Below, piece after piece: positions 1 through 8,234 of a DNA stretch of 35,345 bases (position 1 is the first letter of the stretch; each line of letters opens with the position of its first letter). This DNA comes from an uncultured Rhodospirillales bacterium (GTDB lineage Bacteria > Pseudomonadota > Alphaproteobacteria > Azospirillales > Azospirillaceae): contig CAIYNU010000002.1 in the NCBI GenBank assembly GCA_903927615.1, forward strand, positions 1 through 35,345. The letters are read 5' to 3'. The position numbers and the translations under genes are program-made. The notes under the pieces are model-generated. The model made no database searches. It was not told the DNA's origin and saw nothing but the letters and a program-made list of their open reading frames with translations.

Positions 1-1877
1 TGCTCGGCCCAGGCGTGGCGGATCGGCACCGGGTTGAGCAGACCGCCCTCGGCCAGGGCCGCCGGCGCCAGCAAGCCCTCGGCCCAGTCGCGCAAGGCGC
101 CGCGCAGCCAGGCCGCCAGCGGGATGGAAAACCCCTGTTTCGGCCGGTCCACCAGCGCCCGGGGCACCCGGCGGTATAGCACCTGCCGCAGCACCCACTT
201 GGACTGGCCATCGCGCAGCTTGAGGTCCAGGGGCAAGCGCCAGGCGAACTCCACGATCTTGTGGTTGAGCAACGGCACCCGGGCTTCCAGCGCCACCGCC
301 ATGGTGGCGCGATCGACCTTGACCAGAATGTCGTCGGGCAAATAGGTGAGGCTGTCCAGCATCTGCATCCGCTGGGTGAAGTCGGGAACGTCCTGCGCCG
401 CCGTTTCGTCCCACAGCCGGCCGCGCGCCTCCAGGGCGCCCGGCACCAGTCGCTCGGGCTCGGGCCACAGGCTGACCAGCCGGCGGAACAGGGCGTCGGG
501 GCTTTCGGCATCGACGATGCCGGCCAGCTTGCGCAGCTTGTCGGCGGGATGGCTGGGCCGGATGCCCGGGGGCAGCAAGGCCGCCGCGGCCCCGGCCAGG
601 GCCCCCGGAACCGGCCCCGACGCGGCCCCCAGCATCACGGCCAGGGCCCGGCGCAGGGGCATGGGCAGGCCGCGCAGCCGGCGCCACAGGCGGTCGGCCC
701 ATACATAGCGGGTGTATCCGGCGAACAGCTCGTCGCCGCCGTCGCCCGAAAGCGCCACCGTGACGTGCCGGCGCGCCAATTGCGCCACCATGTGGGTGGG
801 AATTTGCGAGGAATCGGCGAAGGGCTCGTCGTACCATTCGGGCAGGTGCGGCACCACCTGGAGGGCGGTGGCCGGGTCCACCTGAAATTCGGTGTGGTCG
901 GTGCCGAGATGGGCCGCGACCCGCGCCGCCGCCGCCGCTTCGTCGTAGCCGGATGCGGCAAAGCCGATGCTGAAGGTGCGGATCGGCCGCGGGCTTTCCG
1001 CCTGCATCAGGGCCGCCACCGTCGAGGAATCGATCCCCCCCGACAGAAAGCACCCCAACGGCACGTCCGACATCATCTCGCCGCGCACCGCCCGGCCCAG
1101 CAACCGCTCCAACTCGGTCACGGCCTCGTCGGGGCTGCCGGCAAAGGGCTCGGCGAGCCCGGCCCGGGCCGCGGCGGTCAGGCTCCAGTATGCCTCGATC
1201 CGGGGTTCGGCGCCGGTTTCGGGGTCAAAGGTCAACAGCGTGCCGGGCTCCAGCTTCCGCACGCCCCGATAGATGCTGTGGGGGGCCGGCACATAGCCGA
1301 ACCGCAGACCGGCGGCCAGGGCCGCCCGGTCGATTTCCGGCAGCCAACCGTCATGGCACACAAGCGCCTTCAGCTCCGAGCCGAACAGCAGCAACCCCGG
1401 CCCCGGCCAATGGCCCCAATAAAGCGGCTTGATGCCCAGCCGGTCACGCGCCAGGGTCAGCCGGCGCGCCGCCCGCTCCCACATGGCAAAGGCGAACATG
1501 CCTTCGGCCCGCGCCAGCAACGACCGCACGCCATAGCGGGCGCACCATTCCAGCAGCACCTCGGTGTCCGAATGGCCACGCCGGGGCACGCCGGCGGCGT
1601 CCAGTTCCCGGGCCAGTTCGGGCGCGTTGTAAAGCTCGCCATTGTAGACGACCACGAAGCCGCCGCAGCCCGAGACCATCGGTTGGGCACCGGCCGGGCT
1701 CAGCTCCACGATGGCCAGGCGGCGATGGCCGAAGGCCAGCCCGGCCGCCGGGTCCACCCAGACACCCTGGGCATCGGGGCCGCGATGCTGAAGCCGGGCC
1801 GCCATGTCGGCGACGGTCCGGGTCAGACGTCCGGCATCGCCGCAGCCGCGATCGAGAAACCCGGTGATGCCGCACAT
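1..1877 (-). CDS. asnB: Asparagine synthase (glutamine-hydrolysing), AsnB-type amidotransferase; 3' end beyond window
   Basis: The protein begins MCGITGFLDRG, so Cys2 is exposed as the class II glutamine amidotransferase nucleophile once Met is removed. HRGPDAQG (about 31-38), RRLAIVELS (52-60) and YNGELYN (78-84) are the usual glutaminase motifs. The synthetase half has the PP-loop SGGIDSST near residue 276 and SGDGGDELFAGY downstream. About 625 residues are visible and the stop lies left of the window; family members are about 600-650 residues, so little is missing. The enzyme transfers glutamine-derived ammonia to an adenylated carboxylate. In polysaccharide clusters such proteins are thought to amidate sugar acids or similar groups rather than free aspartate (inference). 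It is the last visible gene of the leftmost minus-strand operon, after a GT4 gene. An AAAGGGTG-like ribosome site lies just before the start and abuts a triple 15-bp repeat. Confidence 0.93.
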   Translation of the reverse strand, partial: MCGITGFLDRGCGDAGRLTRTVADMAARLQHRGPDAQGVWVDPAAGLAFGHRRLAIVELSPAGAQPMVSGCGGFVVVYNGELYNAPELARELDAAGVPRRGHSDTEVLLEWCARYGVRSLLARAEGMFAFAMWERAARRLTLARDRLGIKPLYWGHWPGPGLLLFGSELKALVCHDGWLPEIDRAALAAGLRFGYVPAPHSIYRGVRKLEPGTLLTFDPETGAEPRIEAYWSLTAAARAGLAEPFAGSPDEAVTELERLLGRAVRGEMMSDVPLGCFLSGGIDSSTVAALMQAESPRPIRTFSIGFAASGYDEAAAAARVAAHLGTDHTEFQVDPATALQVVPHLPEWYDEPFADSSQIPTHMVAQLARRHVTVALSGDGGDELFAGYTRYVWADRLWRRLRGLPMPLRRALAVMLGAASGPVPGALAGAAAALLPPGIRPSHPADKLRKLAGIVDAESPDALFRRLVSLWPEPERLVPGALEARGRLWDETAAQDVPDFTQRMQMLDSLTYLPDDILVKVDRATMAVALEARVPLLNHKIVEFAWRLPLDLKLRDGQSKWVLRQVLYRRVPRALVDRPKQGFSIPLAAWLRGALRDWAEGLLAPAALAEGGLLNPVPIRHAWAE

Positions 1878-1887
1878 GGTGTCACCC

Positions 1888-1932
1888 TTTAATGGTGTGG
1901 GCTTTAATGGTGTGGGCTTTAATGGTGTGGGC
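1888..1932. repeat. 15-bp tandem repeat, three exact copies, abutting the asnB ribosome site
   Basis: Three head-to-tail perfect copies of TTTAATGGTGTGGGC (plus strand) lie 10-55 bp upstream of the asnB start. A fourth partial copy (TTTG) begins at 1933. The asnB-proximal copy runs into the purine-rich sequence that serves as the ribosome site, so copy number would set the spacing and structure of the asnB leader. Confidence 0.9.
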
Positions 1933-2039
1933 TTTGCCCACAAGGCACCGATGGGGGATTCGGTACCGCGTTCTGTCCTTGACCGCGGGCTTTTTGATGG
2001 TGTCCTGCAAGGAAAGGGCGGGCAGGATGCCCGCGCTCC

Positions 2040-2112
2040 CAGAACCGGGCTTATCCAGGCGCCTAGGGGGCTTTGCCCCCGCCCCCCCCACCAGGGCGGC
2101 GCCGGGGGCAGG
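2040..2112. repeat. GC-rich palindromic intergenic element (family copy A)
   Basis: It contains the GGGGGCTTTGCCCCC hairpin (2066-2080) followed by a C-run, ACCAGGGCGGCGCC and GGGGGC. The same building blocks recur at 9335, 16336, 19688, 23876 and 25230. This copy overlaps the 3' end of the neighbouring glycosyltransferase gene, and reading through it gives that protein a run of six glycines and its last residues. Confidence 0.6.
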
Positions 2113-3250
2113 TGGCCAGCATCTCCTCGAAGCGGCGGACCACCACGTCATAGCTGAAATGAGTCGCGACCAGTTTGGGGCCGGCCTCGGCCAGCCGCCG
2201 GCGCAACGCGGGAGAGGCCGCGAAGGTCTCCAGGGCCTGGCGAATGCTGTCCACATCGCCCGGCTTGACGAACAGCACCGACTCCCCGTCAACCAGATAG
2301 TCCCGTTGCCCGCCGATCGGCGTGGTGATGATCGGCAGGCCAAGATAAGCGGCCTCGGCCACCGTTCGGGCCAGTCCCTCGGCCAGGGACGGGAACAGCA
2401 GCACATCGGCGGCCTTCATCGCCCCGCACAGCGTCGCGTTGGCAATCGTACCGTAAAACGTGACGCGATCGCGCACGCCCAGTTCATCCACCAGGGCTTC
2501 CAAAGTCGGCCGGAACGGGCCGTCGCCAAACAGGTGAAGCTGATACTCCGGCAGTTGCGCGATGGCCCGAATGGCATAGGTCATGCCCTTGGTTTCGACG
2601 CCGTTGATGCACACCATGCGTCCGACGCTGACCGCATGCAAAAAGCCCGGCGCAAACTGACAGGGCGAGTCCGCCACCGTGATATCCCGGGCGTCGATGG
2701 CGTTGGGGATCAGATGGATAACATCCCGCGGATTCCTGGCCCGCATCATCTCGCGGAAATCGGTGGTTATGGTGGCCACCACATCGCAATAGCGCATCGC
2801 CCAGCCGACGGTGAACTTCTGAAGCGGCGTGCTCACTTCGTGAACATCCGAGCCATGGGCCACCGTCATGGACCGGTAGCCAAGCAGGCGCTTCGGGATG
2901 TCGATCATGCAGCCATAGAACAACATGATCCCGACCACGTAATCGGGCTTCAGGCGCCGCAGCGTCCAAATCAGAATCAGCCATTCCCACAGGAAAAATG
3001 ACAGGATCGAGAGTGTCCGGGAGCCGAACCGCGCCCACGACATCACCCGATGAACCCGAACACCATTCATAATCTCGAAACGCGGCAGATGCGGATGTTG
3101 GCGGCAGGTGATGATGTCAATATGGTAGCCCGCACCCGACAGGGCCTGGGCCAAAGAGACGGTGCAATTGCCGATCCCCGAGGAAATCGGAGAGTAGTCC
3201 GTACAATAAAGTGTAATTCTGGGGTGATCGGTCACGGCAGGTTGTCCCAT
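2063..3250 (-). CDS. Glycosyltransferase family 4 (GT-B fold)
   Basis: A 395-residue retaining GT-B glycosyltransferase. The N-terminal Rossmann half opens with [18 protein letters not shown], whose glycine loop is typical of GT4 acceptor domains. The C-terminal half has [14 protein letters not shown], then [21 protein letters not shown] with the EX7E motif that contacts the nucleotide sugar, and [14 protein letters not shown]. The start chosen is the ATG 2 bp after the stop of the upstream methyltransferase gene, implying translational coupling; a longer frame continues upstream but overlaps that gene. The last residues (GGGGGGKAP) come from the repeat element and are unlikely to matter for catalysis. 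Sugar donor and acceptor cannot be told from sequence. It probably works in the same polysaccharide pathway as the neighbouring GT4, methyltransferase and AsnB genes. Confidence 0.9.
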   Translation of the reverse strand: MGQPAVTDHPRITLYCTDYSPISSGIGNCTVSLAQALSGAGYHIDIITCRQHPHLPRFEIMNGVRVHRVMSWARFGSRTLSILSFFLWEWLILIWTLRRLKPDYVVGIMLFYGCMIDIPKRLLGYRSMTVAHGSDVHEVSTPLQKFTVGWAMRYCDVVATITTDFREMMRARNPRDVIHLIPNAIDARDITVADSPCQFAPGFLHAVSVGRMVCINGVETKGMTYAIRAIAQLPEYQLHLFGDGPFRPTLEALVDELGVRDRVTFYGTIANATLCGAMKAADVLLFPSLAEGLARTVAEAAYLGLPIITTPIGGQRDYLVDGESVLFVKPGDVDSIRQALETFAASPALRRRLAEAGPKLVATHFSYDVVVRRFEEMLATCPRRRPGGGGGGKAP

Positions 3251-3252
3251 GT

Positions 3253-4098
3253 CTATCCGGTTTGCCCGATCGGGGCCGAAGCCACCGCCACGCGCCGGAA
3301 CACGAACTCGTTGCAGCCGGTCGGCACCTGGGCCTCTTTCAGCCGCACCAGCGTGAAGCCCAGCGCCTCGACGAAGGTCACGACGTCTTTGGTGCTCGCA
3401 TACTCGTAGGGATAGCCACCAACCCAATCCATGACATCATGGAAAAAATCCATGCCGCGCGTACAGCTCATGGGATTTTTCCTGGTGACCAGCCACTTTG
3501 CCAGATAAATGACCGGATACAGACTATAGATCATGACTTGCTTCAGCCATTCCGGACTCGAGCAATAGAGCCATTTGATCATCAACCAGATCGGCGATGA
3601 CCAGTGCCGTCGGTAAAGCGCCACCACCAGCACGCCGTCGGTTTTGACCAGTCCGGCGGCGTTGCCCAGGGCCTGCCACATCTTGCCGGTATGGTGCAGC
3701 ACACCCCAAGAGTGAACCACATCCGAGCCGGACTCGCAGCCCGGTTGCCGCCGGATTTCGGCCAGCGTGTTCGGATCGAGGATCGAGCCGAGACAAACCC
3801 GGATCTGATCCTTCGGCAGAGTCGGGTAGTGACGGGCCACCAGGGCCAGGGCCTCGGCACAATGCGGGTCGATGTCGCACGCCACAACCTGCGCCCCTGC
3901 GGCCAGGGCGTTCAAGGACCCCAGCCCCTGGCCGAATCCAATATCCACAAACGTCCGCTGTTTCAGGGGAATGCCCGAAAACAACTGTTGGAAGGCCGCC
4001 CGGGATTCGTCCACCTGCTGCCCGTTCAGCGCCCGTAACGCATAGCTTTTCCAATTCTGACCGAAGGCAAACCGGCGGGCGCCGGGACTTTCACTCAT
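3253..4098 (-). CDS. Class I SAM-dependent methyltransferase
   Basis: A 281-residue protein with a Rossmann-type SAM site: FVDIGFGQGLGSLNAL (about 50-65) is motif I, VVACDIDPHCAEAL contains the acidic residue expected to bind the SAM ribose, and VVHSWGVLHHTG is the post-II/III region seen in methyltransferase domain 11/12 families. The C-terminal part (FFHDVMDWVGGYPYEYA) resembles small-molecule or sugar methyltransferases. The ATG at 4098 is preferred because a purine-rich AAAGAGATCACG leader precedes it; the frame is open upstream to 4242 but that part looks non-coding. It sits between two GT4 genes, so methylation of a sugar in the glycan is a reasonable inference. The target atom is unknown. 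Confidence 0.85.
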   Translation of the reverse strand: MSESPGARRFAFGQNWKSYALRALNGQQVDESRAAFQQLFSGIPLKQRTFVDIGFGQGLGSLNALAAGAQVVACDIDPHCAEALALVARHYPTLPKDQIRVCLGSILDPNTLAEIRRQPGCESGSDVVHSWGVLHHTGKMWQALGNAAGLVKTDGVLVVALYRRHWSSPIWLMIKWLYCSSPEWLKQVMIYSLYPVIYLAKWLVTRKNPMSCTRGMDFFHDVMDWVGGYPYEYASTKDVVTFVEALGFTLVRLKEAQVPTGCNEFVFRRVAVASAPIGQTG

Positions 4099-4210
4099 CG
4101 TGATCTCTTTCCCAAGGACTCTTGGTCCCAAAGACGGGCGTCGGGCAAACCAAGCCGGCCCTTGATACACCGGCCAAAGCCCCGGTGCAACCGGCCGATC
4201 CCGGATCTGG

Positions 4211-5431
4211 TTAAACTGAGACGTGTGTTGTGTTCTCATCACCTCGAATCCCGGGCGAATAAAGGCGCTCGTACAGGCTCACGCTGCGCTCAATCGTGAA
4301 CATCTCGGTGGCGCGTTGCTGGGCCCGCGCTCCGAAGCGGCGCCGCAGGCCGGCATCCGTGATCAATCGCTCGATGGCGATGGCTAAGGCCGGGGGATCG
4401 GCGGGCGGAACCAGGAAGCCGGTTTCACCCTCCACGATCAACTCGGGGATACCCCCGACTTGGGTCCCGACCACCGGCAGTCCCGCGCTCATGGCTTCGA
4501 TGATGGAGTTGGGCAGGCTTTCGGTACGCGAGGGGTGGATGTGCAACTGGCTGCGCTGAAGCAAGGCCGCCACGGTGTCGCACGGTCCCAGGAAAACCAC
4601 ATGATCGGCAAGGCCGTGACGGTCACAAAAGGCCCGATAGCGTGCCAGATTGCCGTCTTCGTCCCGGCCGGCGACCAGTAATGTCCAGGGCCGGTCGGAC
4701 CGGGTCTTGAGCAGGACCAAGGCCGCCAGCAGATCATCATGGCCCTTATACGTGAACAGATTGGCCACGGCGGTCATGGTGACCGGGCCGTCCTGCCCGA
4801 CATCCACGGCGTCGGCGGGGCGCGCGAAGCGATCGGTTTCGATGCCGTTATACAGCAGGAACAGTTTGTCCGCGGGCACGCCTTCCTGTTGCAGATCCCG
4901 CAACACCGCCCGGGAATTCCCCACCGCGACATCCAGCAGGCGATGGCACAGGGGCTCCAGCAGGCCGAATTCGACGGCTTGCTTGAAATGGTCATTGACG
5001 TTCAAGCGGCTCATGATCAACCGGCGCCGGCCGGGGACCAGCAGATGGGCAAAGGTGGTGTAAACATAGGCTTCGGGCAGAAAGACATGAATGATGTCCG
5101 GCCGCCAATCGGCAATGACCCGGTTGAGCCACCAGATCCGTGGCGCCGCCCATCGGAGGCGGCGCACCCGCCGCCACAACGCCGGAAACCAGCGGGCCGG
5201 CGGCGGGGCCGGCGGCGGGGCGTGGGGCCGAAAGGAACGGTGAAGGATGCCGGTTTGCGCCAGTTGCTCCGCCAGGGCGCCCGGATGAGAAAACATCGCG
5301 ACCTGAACGTCGAACCGGTTGCGGTCGATGCGGGGGATATTGCGCAAGATATCATATTCGGCGCCGCCAATCTCCAGAGACTCGACCACCACCAGAACCT
5401 TGGTTCTGGGCACAGCGACGGTGTGGCTCAC
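4211..5431 (-). CDS. Glycosyltransferase family 4 (GT-B fold)
   Basis: A 406-residue GT4 enzyme. It starts with GTG behind a strong AAGGAGATCACG leader. [19 protein letters not shown] is the typical GT4 opening, GGAE being the glycine-rich acceptor loop. The C-terminal half has [45 protein letters not shown] with an EX7E pair, and [20 protein letters not shown], all classic. Residues about 65-80 are a proline/alanine-rich linker ([12 protein letters not shown]) not usual in the family, probably a surface loop. It is the first gene of a minus-strand run GT4-methyltransferase-GT4-AsnB. The donor sugar is unknown. Confidence 0.92.
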   Translation of the reverse strand: MSHTVAVPRTKVLVVVESLEIGGAEYDILRNIPRIDRNRFDVQVAMFSHPGALAEQLAQTGILHRSFRPHAPPPAPPPARWFPALWRRVRRLRWAAPRIWWLNRVIADWRPDIIHVFLPEAYVYTTFAHLLVPGRRRLIMSRLNVNDHFKQAVEFGLLEPLCHRLLDVAVGNSRAVLRDLQQEGVPADKLFLLYNGIETDRFARPADAVDVGQDGPVTMTAVANLFTYKGHDDLLAALVLLKTRSDRPWTLLVAGRDEDGNLARYRAFCDRHGLADHVVFLGPCDTVAALLQRSQLHIHPSRTESLPNSIIEAMSAGLPVVGTQVGGIPELIVEGETGFLVPPADPPALAIAIERLITDAGLRRRFGARAQQRATEMFTIERSVSLYERLYSPGIRGDENTTHVSV

Positions 5432-5530
5432 CGTGATCTCCTTGCAAGTCCATTTCTACGGGCCAAGAACCCGGCCTTCCAGGGCCACACGCCGTTACCC
5501 GTCAAAGCCCCGGACCCCACCATCCCATGG

Positions 5531-6373
5531 TCAATCTTTCAGGACGAAACGGCGGTTGAGCGGCATCAGCGGGCGGGCATTGTTGGGGAACAGGCCGGCG
5601 AAGGTCTTGATTTGGGCTGCCGAGGCGGTGATCGGGTGCCGGAAGACGTTCCAATGGATGATCTCGGAACAGGGCGGCGTGGTCAGCGACCCTTCATAGC
5701 GGTAGCGATCACGCTGTTCCGGCAGCAGTTGGGCCGGATTGATGGACAGGGCGGTCCTGGTCTCTCCGGGCGTCTTCGGCATGTTGTCCCAAATTTTCTT
5801 CAGGGCCGGGTTTTCGTCGCCGGCGACGATGAACACCCCCACCACCAGGGCCGCCGTGTGCGCCTGGTTGAGATGGACGAAATGGGCTTCCAGGGGCAGC
5901 CCCTTGCCGGCGACCCGATGCTCGCTGGGATGATGGAAATGGAACTGCTTGAGCATGAAGACCTCGCCACCTTCGGTGGCGGTCCCATATCCCGATGACG
6001 GCGCCGAACCGGCGTCCGGGCTCACATCCTCGTAGTCGTCGGTTTGGGCTTCGGCATTGACGCTCGCGTCCGGGATCGGAACCTCAATGGTATGGCCATT
6101 GTTGACCACGTTCAACGGAAACGACCGCCACCGGAGGGTCAGCGGCGGCAATCCGGCATGCACGGGCCGCGGCAGATCGATGGGGGATTGCTGGGTTCCC
6201 AACGAGCAGGCCTTGAAGTCCGGCGACAGATCCCCCCAATGCTCCGCGCCCTCGGGTCCCTCATACGTCCAGTGCGCGCCCGGTCCGGCGGCCGAGGCGC
6301 TGCGGGCCAGGCAAATCGGGCAAACCGCGGCCGCGACCAGGCCGGTCAGAATCGAACGACGTTGCAATTCCAT
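5531..6373 (-). CDS. Alpha-class carbonic anhydrase, exported
   Basis: Interconverts CO2 and bicarbonate, outside the cytoplasm. The first 29 residues are an export signal (QRRSILTGL, hydrophobic core, ARSASAA); the twin arginine followed by a hydrophobic stretch suggests Tat export. QSPIDL (62-67), NNGHTIEV with the proton-shuttle-type His94, FHFHHPSEH giving zinc ligands His145 and His147, EAHFVH giving His164, and SLTTPPCSE are all present. Cys56 and the Cys of TTPPCSE are placed for the disulphide of bacterial alpha-CAs. An acidic Ser/Gly-rich insertion (about 101-137) separates the shuttle His from the zinc site, where most relatives have a short hairpin. A GAGGGAGC ribosome site precedes the ATG. 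At 280 residues it is slightly longer than usual. Confidence 0.95.
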   Translation of the reverse strand: MELQRRSILTGLVAAAVCPICLARSASAAGPGAHWTYEGPEGAEHWGDLSPDFKACSLGTQQSPIDLPRPVHAGLPPLTLRWRSFPLNVVNNGHTIEVPIPDASVNAEAQTDDYEDVSPDAGSAPSSGYGTATEGGEVFMLKQFHFHHPSEHRVAGKGLPLEAHFVHLNQAHTAALVVGVFIVAGDENPALKKIWDNMPKTPGETRTALSINPAQLLPEQRDRYRYEGSLTTPPCSEIIHWNVFRHPITASAAQIKTFAGLFPNNARPLMPLNRRFVLKD

Positions 6374-6444
6374 GAAAAGCTCCCTCGTGGGTGGCGAAGA
6401 AACGCCCGCCGACTGGGATACTTCATCTTGGCCTGAGGGGCCAG

Positions 6445-6477
6445 GGGCTTTATTTTCGCGACACCGGCGAAAACCCC
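6445..6477. other. Imperfect inverted repeat between hemerythrin-like and carbonic anhydrase genes
   Basis: TTTTCGC (6453-6459) pairs with GCGAAAA (6467-6473), and flanking GGGG/CCCC can extend the stem across a bulge. It lies downstream of the minus-strand hemerythrin-like gene and upstream of the carbonic anhydrase gene, so it could slow or end transcription or act in the leader. No T-run follows in either direction, so an intrinsic terminator is not supported. Confidence 0.3.
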
Positions 6478-6625
6478 AGAGGTCACGGCGCCGGATGAGA
6501 TCGGTCTCGCCGAGTGAATGGGGCGAGAAGGCCATGGTTGCCAAAAGTCCCGGCCTTTGGTGAATCCGGACCCTTCACCGGCACCATGGGGGCGCCCGCC
6601 GGGATGATTGGGAAGGTTGTGGATT

Positions 6626-7093
6626 CTAACGATGATCCAGCGCGGGCGAATAATACTTCAAGTGGATAAATTCATTAAGCACCTCATCCAGACTATGGGC
6701 ATGGGTCACCATCATCTGGCTAATTCTCTTGGCAACCGCCTTCAAGGGCACCAAATTATCGGGCGTTTGTTCCAGCGCGTCTTTGACATATTCCAGGATA
6801 ATGTCGTGATCATCGGCGTGACTGCTAATCAACGGGTATTTGATGGCTTGCATAAGTTCAAATTCATATTGATAGAGCTGGGATAGTGATATAATGAAAG
6901 CCTTTAAATAGCGTTTTCGGAGACTGTCGTCATAGACCTCAATCTCCCGATAGCTATCGATCATCAGGGCAACACGATAGTAATGATTCATATAAGAATT
7001 TGGATCGATAAAGATGACATCGTGATTGGTATCGTGCATAACCGGCATCCCTGCAAACCGTTGATCAATTTTTATATGAAGGTTGCACTTCAT
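6626..7093 (-). CDS. Hemerythrin-like protein lacking one canonical metal ligand
   Basis: A 155-residue, probably all-helical protein. The spacing of His37, Glu77, His92, His96, His131 and Asp136 matches the diiron ligands of bacteriohemerythrins (known for Methylococcus: His22, His58, Glu62, His77, His81, His117, Asp122) to within one residue. KYPLISSHADDH reproduces the YP..xxHxxxH stretch and HAHSLD the HxxxxD signature. The position expected to be His58 is Leu73 here, so the iron at that site would lack a ligand unless Tyr74 or Tyr76 substitutes. Canonical members bind O2 or sense redox. The gene is visibly AT-richer than its neighbours, with no obvious ribosome site before the chosen ATG; Met16 is an alternative start. 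The hemerythrin assignment rests on motif spacing only. Confidence 0.6.
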   Translation of the reverse strand: MKCNLHIKIDQRFAGMPVMHDTNHDVIFIDPNSYMNHYYRVALMIDSYREIEVYDDSLRKRYLKAFIISLSQLYQYEFELMQAIKYPLISSHADDHDIILEYVKDALEQTPDNLVPLKAVAKRISQMMVTHAHSLDEVLNEFIHLKYYSPALDHR

Positions 7094-7235
7094 TGACAGC
7101 TTGCTGAATGCACGACGCCCCGTCGTGACGAGATCACTACCCCGACGGTTCTGACCGACGGCATTAGTTCAATGAACATAAGCTCTCGCATTATGCGTGT
7201 CAAGCGTTACTATGTCTAAAAGTAACGTTTAGCGA

Positions 7236-8234
7236 TCACCGACCCGCTGCCCGGCCGGCTAGGTCCCGGAAGAGCCCCGAAGGTCCGGTGATCAGCAGGC
7301 CGGCGCCCGTGGTGGTCACCGCAGCCCAGATGATGAAATGGGTCAGGACCGTGATCGCCGTTGCCGCAACGACGCTGATCCCGGCCATGGACAAGCCGGC
7401 AATGGCGAAGAAGTGGAAGGTGCCGAAATGGCCGGGCGGCCCCGGCAGCATGGTGGCCAGCGTCCCGCATCCGAACCCCAGCAACGCCGCCGCCGGGTTG
7501 GCCGGCAGCCCCAGCGCCACCATCACCAGAATCATCACGGCGCCTTCGCACAGCCACCCGATCAGCGACAACACCATCAGCAGCGGCAACAGCCGGAGCC
7601 CGGCGGACCGTCCGATCGCGACCACCACCTCGGCCAGCCGGCGGCGGATCGCGTCCAGCACCCCGACCCGGGCGGTCAGCGCAGCCAGGCGGGGGGACCC
7701 CAACAGCGCCTGGACCGGCCGGTTGAGCACGAACAGGCACAGAATGGCGCCGAGGGTCAGGCCGATCACCGTTTGCATCACGGGTTGTAAACCGGCCGGC
7801 AGCGCGGCGCCGGGGACCACGGTCAGCATGGCCAGGGACAGCGTGATCAGCACCAACAGGTCCAGCAACCGCTCGGTGACCAGGGTTCCCAACACCGTCC
7901 AGGGCTCGACCCCCAGCGCCCCGGTGAAGCCGAAGGCCCGGACCACATCGCCCAGCCGCAGGGGAATGACGTTGTTGAGGCTGAAGCTGCCGAAGAAGGG
8001 CCGGAAACAGGGGAGCGCCCGGACTTCGGGTGTCGTGGCTCTCAGCATCACCCACCAGCGCAGGGTGCGTACCGTGTAGCCGGACAGGATGCCCAGCACC
8101 GCCAGGGCGATCCAGCGCCAATCGGCGCCGGCCAGAGCATCCCGGACCTGGATCAGGTCAACCCGGGTGGCGACCGCGTAGAGGAATGCCCCCCCCACCA
8201 GCAGTCCGAGCAGGGGCGCCAGCCAGCGTTTCAT
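7236..8234 (-). CDS. LPG-synthase-TM / UPF0104 (YbhN-like) integral membrane protein
   Basis: A 332-residue polytopic protein with about eight hydrophobic segments. LGDVVRAFGFTGALG (near residue 100), the SLNNVIPLRLGD stretch before it, and PGPPGHFGTFHFFAI toward the C-terminus are the recognisable signatures of the lysylphosphatidylglycerol-synthetase transmembrane family. MprF uses this domain as a flippase; stand-alone members occur beside GT2 enzymes and are thought to handle lipid-linked substrates. The start overlaps the stop of the upstream GT2 gene by four bases (ATGA), so the two are translationally coupled and may work together. A role in flipping or transferring a lipid-linked sugar is inference. 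The hydrophilic C-terminus is short. Confidence 0.85.
   Translation of the reverse strand: MKRWLAPLLGLLVGGAFLYAVATRVDLIQVRDALAGADWRWIALAVLGILSGYTVRTLRWWVMLRATTPEVRALPCFRPFFGSFSLNNVIPLRLGDVVRAFGFTGALGVEPWTVLGTLVTERLLDLLVLITLSLAMLTVVPGAALPAGLQPVMQTVIGLTLGAILCLFVLNRPVQALLGSPRLAALTARVGVLDAIRRRLAEVVVAIGRSAGLRLLPLLMVLSLIGWLCEGAVMILVMVALGLPANPAAALLGFGCGTLATMLPGPPGHFGTFHFFAIAGLSMAGISVVAATAITVLTHFIIWAAVTTTGAGLLITGPSGLFRDLAGRAAGR

Noticed and set aside
261-1892. Long plus-strand open frame opposite asnB
   Set aside because: Low-complexity translation with no domain, while the minus strand encodes a clear AsnB.
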